From contig CANRAQ010000045.1 in the NCBI GenBank assembly GCA_947628725.1, positions 1 through 8,047 on the forward strand: a stretch of DNA of 8,047 bases, in the 5' to 3' direction. This document shows, in pieces, positions 7,248 to 8,047 of the stretch. Position 1 is the first letter of the stretch, and every line of letters begins with the position of its first letter. The notes below the pieces were generated by a model that was not told the origin of the DNA, made no database searches, and saw nothing but the letters and a program-made list of their open reading frames with translations. The position numbers were made by a program, and so were the translations under genes. This DNA comes from an uncultured Bacilli bacterium (GTDB taxonomy: Bacteria; Bacillota_I; Bacilli_A; RF39; UBA660).

Positions 7248-7278
7248 AAACAGTTCAAAATTTGAACTGTTTTTATTT
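7248..7278. terminator. Strong bidirectional intrinsic terminator
   Basis: AAACAGTTCAAA (7248-7259) and TTTGAACTGTTT (7261-7272) are perfect inverted repeats around one base. In practice this gives a stem of about nine pairs with a loop of seven bases. It is followed by T-rich sequence on the plus strand, and by T-rich sequence on the minus strand from the A-run 7241-7250. It ends the ferredoxin transcript and the converging partial gene. Confidence 0.85.
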
Positions 7279-7282
7279 TAAT

Positions 7283-8047
7283 TTACTTTAACTCCAATAT
7301 GTATGGGTCATCTTCTTTTCCTGTTCCATCTACAATCTTTACTTCAGATTTTAGATTTATGACTGGACGCACCTCGTAGAAGTAGGAGGCGTTGTAGTTG
7401 TAGTAGGGATACCCCGTACTGTTAACATCCCACACATTGCTGGAACCCCTCGAATTAGGCGACTGTGTCCAGTATTTATTACCATCATTTAAATATAACC
7501 AATTACTTGATGTACATGTTTCGTCATCATAGTCACATAAAGTTTTATTTATCATACATGCTTCACTTGCCGCATATCCATAATCACTTGGATACATTAA
7601 TCCTACATATCCTTCCCATGTTGTTGGTTGATTATTATATGATGCATTTTCCCTTTCCTTTGTATATGCATCTGGTGCTTTTATTTTATTATCATCAAAG
7701 GCTCCTAAATGCCATGTTGTCTTTTCTATCATATTTTTTGCTTCACTAGTTAAATTAGTCCAATATTGTCCATCTGTTCCTGCATTTGAAACTTCACTAG
7801 GATTTAGATATGCCATTAAATCTGCAGGCCTTGTCCAATCATTTGAACCATATTCCCCACCTGTTGAATCCCATACCATTTCTCCTATAGATTCATCTTT
7901 TATCAATTTTATATGGTTATCTACATATCCTATTATTCTCCATGTTTCATTATTGAATGTTACATAGTTATTTGGTGTTTTTCCTCTATATCTTATATTA
8001 CCATTTCCATCTTCAAATATTTCATCTGTATTATCTTCATCTAGTAA
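7283..8047 (-). CDS. Partial C-terminal region of a probable surface protein with a DGR-type, C-type-lectin-like variable tail
   Basis: The reading frame is open from its stop at 7283 to the window edge, so the last 254 residues are seen and the start is outside. The first visible residues (LLDEDNTDEIFEDGNGN) lead into NNYVTFNNETWRIIGYVDN (about 27-45). Next come IKLIKDESIG, then NDWTRPADLMAYLNP, then a middle part with GLMYPSDYGY and two-cysteine segments. The end is YWTQSPNS...VRPVINL and a short GTGKEDDPYILEL tail. This W-R-I-I-G ... W-x-x-S-P ... V-R-P-V pattern resembles, from memory, a family in gut Firmicutes whose members often carry an N-terminal signal or prepilin-like segment and a C-terminal C-type-lectin/formylglycine-enzyme-like fold (for example DUF6273-like proteins). 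Export is inferred, not seen. An apparent TTG start at 7906 lies mid-domain and is rejected. The 7361-7471 segment differs sharply in GC and codon use from the rest. Confidence 0.85.
   Translation of the reverse strand, partial: LLDEDNTDEIFEDGNGNIRYRGKTPNNYVTFNNETWRIIGYVDNHIKLIKDESIGEMVWDSTGGEYGSNDWTRPADLMAYLNPSEVSNAGTDGQYWTNLTSEAKNMIEKTTWHLGAFDDNKIKAPDAYTKERENASYNNQPTTWEGYVGLMYPSDYGYAASEACMINKTLCDYDDETCTSSNWLYLNDGNKYWTQSPNSRGSSNVWDVNSTGYPYYNYNASYFYEVRPVINLKSEVKIVDGTGKEDDPYILELK
7361..7471 (-). other. Putative DGR variable region (high-GC, NNC-codon-rich segment)
   Basis: Within the partial gene, this 37-codon segment runs from the Trp of WTQSP to the final Val of VRPV. Hand-counted GC is 58 of 110 for 7361-7470, against 11 of 40 in 7321-7360 and 22 of 90 in 7471-7560. 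Fifteen of the 37 codons end in C, and eleven in a row do so at 7376-7408 (P Y Y N Y N A S Y F Y). Those residues are all reachable from AAC by changing A only. The position near the 3' end, the length of about 110 bp and the VRPV end fit variable regions of DGR targets. The template repeat and reverse transcriptase are not in the window, so donor-cassette recombination remains an alternative. Confidence 0.6.

Noticed and set aside
7465..7749. A 94-codon plus-strand reading frame
   Set aside because: It is antisense to the well-supported partial gene, has a His/Tyr/Leu-rich composition with no domain, and no SD or promoter. It is a shadow frame.
7904..7906. TTG as the start of a 207-residue protein
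   Set aside because: The frame continues upstream to the window edge with conserved domain sequence (NNYVTFNNETWRIIG), so this is an internal Leu codon.
51..8047. Possible UGA reassignment (Mollicutes-type code), because none of the visible genes stops at TGA
   Set aside because: Nine stops (seven TAA, two TAG) is too small a sample in A+T-rich DNA. Trp is encoded by TGG and no gene needs TGA read-through.
1..8047. CRISPR array, tRNA, rRNA, riboswitch, insertion sequence
   Set aside because: No regularly spaced repeats, cloverleaf-like GC-rich segments, aptamer-like conserved leaders or terminal inverted repeats with transposase were seen. The only GC-rich patch is coding (7361-7471).

Overview
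The window is about three-quarters A+T with dense short-spaced genes, Shine-Dalgarno (SD) sites of the AGGAGG or GGTGA type, TGG tryptophan codons, and a spore-germination receptor operon. This points to a very low-GC Firmicute, most likely an uncultured gut lineage of deep-branching Bacilli or Clostridia (inference from composition and gene families; no rRNA or other phylogenetic marker is present).

Layout. (1) 51-2198, minus strand: three overlapping genes resembling the core module of an energy-coupling factor (ECF) vitamin/metal transporter, ecfA1-ecfA2-ecfT. Both ATPases and the transmembrane coupling protein have lost hallmark residues. (2) 2199-2295: divergent promoter region. (3) 2296-6008, plus strand: a GerA-type germinant receptor operon in A-C-B order, with 20-nt overlaps at both junctions, closed by a hairpin shared with the converging gene. 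(4) 6059-6865, minus strand: a highly charged, probably tail-anchored protein of unknown function. (5) 6866-7047: divergent intergenic region with a 14-bp palindrome and a good sigma-A promoter. (6) 7048-7242, plus strand: a small single-cluster [4Fe-4S] ferredoxin, followed by a strong bidirectional terminator. (7) 7283-8047, minus strand: the C-terminal 254 residues of a larger protein whose 5' end lies beyond the window.

The most striking signal is in this last gene. A sharply bounded segment of about 110 bp (7361-7471) near its 3' end is about 53% GC by hand count, against about 25% on either side. It contains eleven consecutive codons ending in C (7376-7408), encoding only P, Y, N, A, S and F. 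In a genome that otherwise prefers codons ending in A or T, this is the pattern left when AAC codons in a template repeat are copied by the adenine-mutagenic reverse transcriptase of a diversity-generating retroelement (DGR). The segment ends at a VRPV motif, as in C-type-lectin-like DGR targets. The template repeat and reverse transcriptase are not in the window, so this is a well-supported hypothesis rather than a demonstrated system.

How the genes work together: the three Ger proteins would form one inner-membrane receptor complex. The ECF-like trio would form one membrane ABC complex, although its catalytic competence is doubtful and no substrate-binding S component is nearby. Ferredoxin, the tail-anchored protein and the partial protein show no clear pathway link to the rest.
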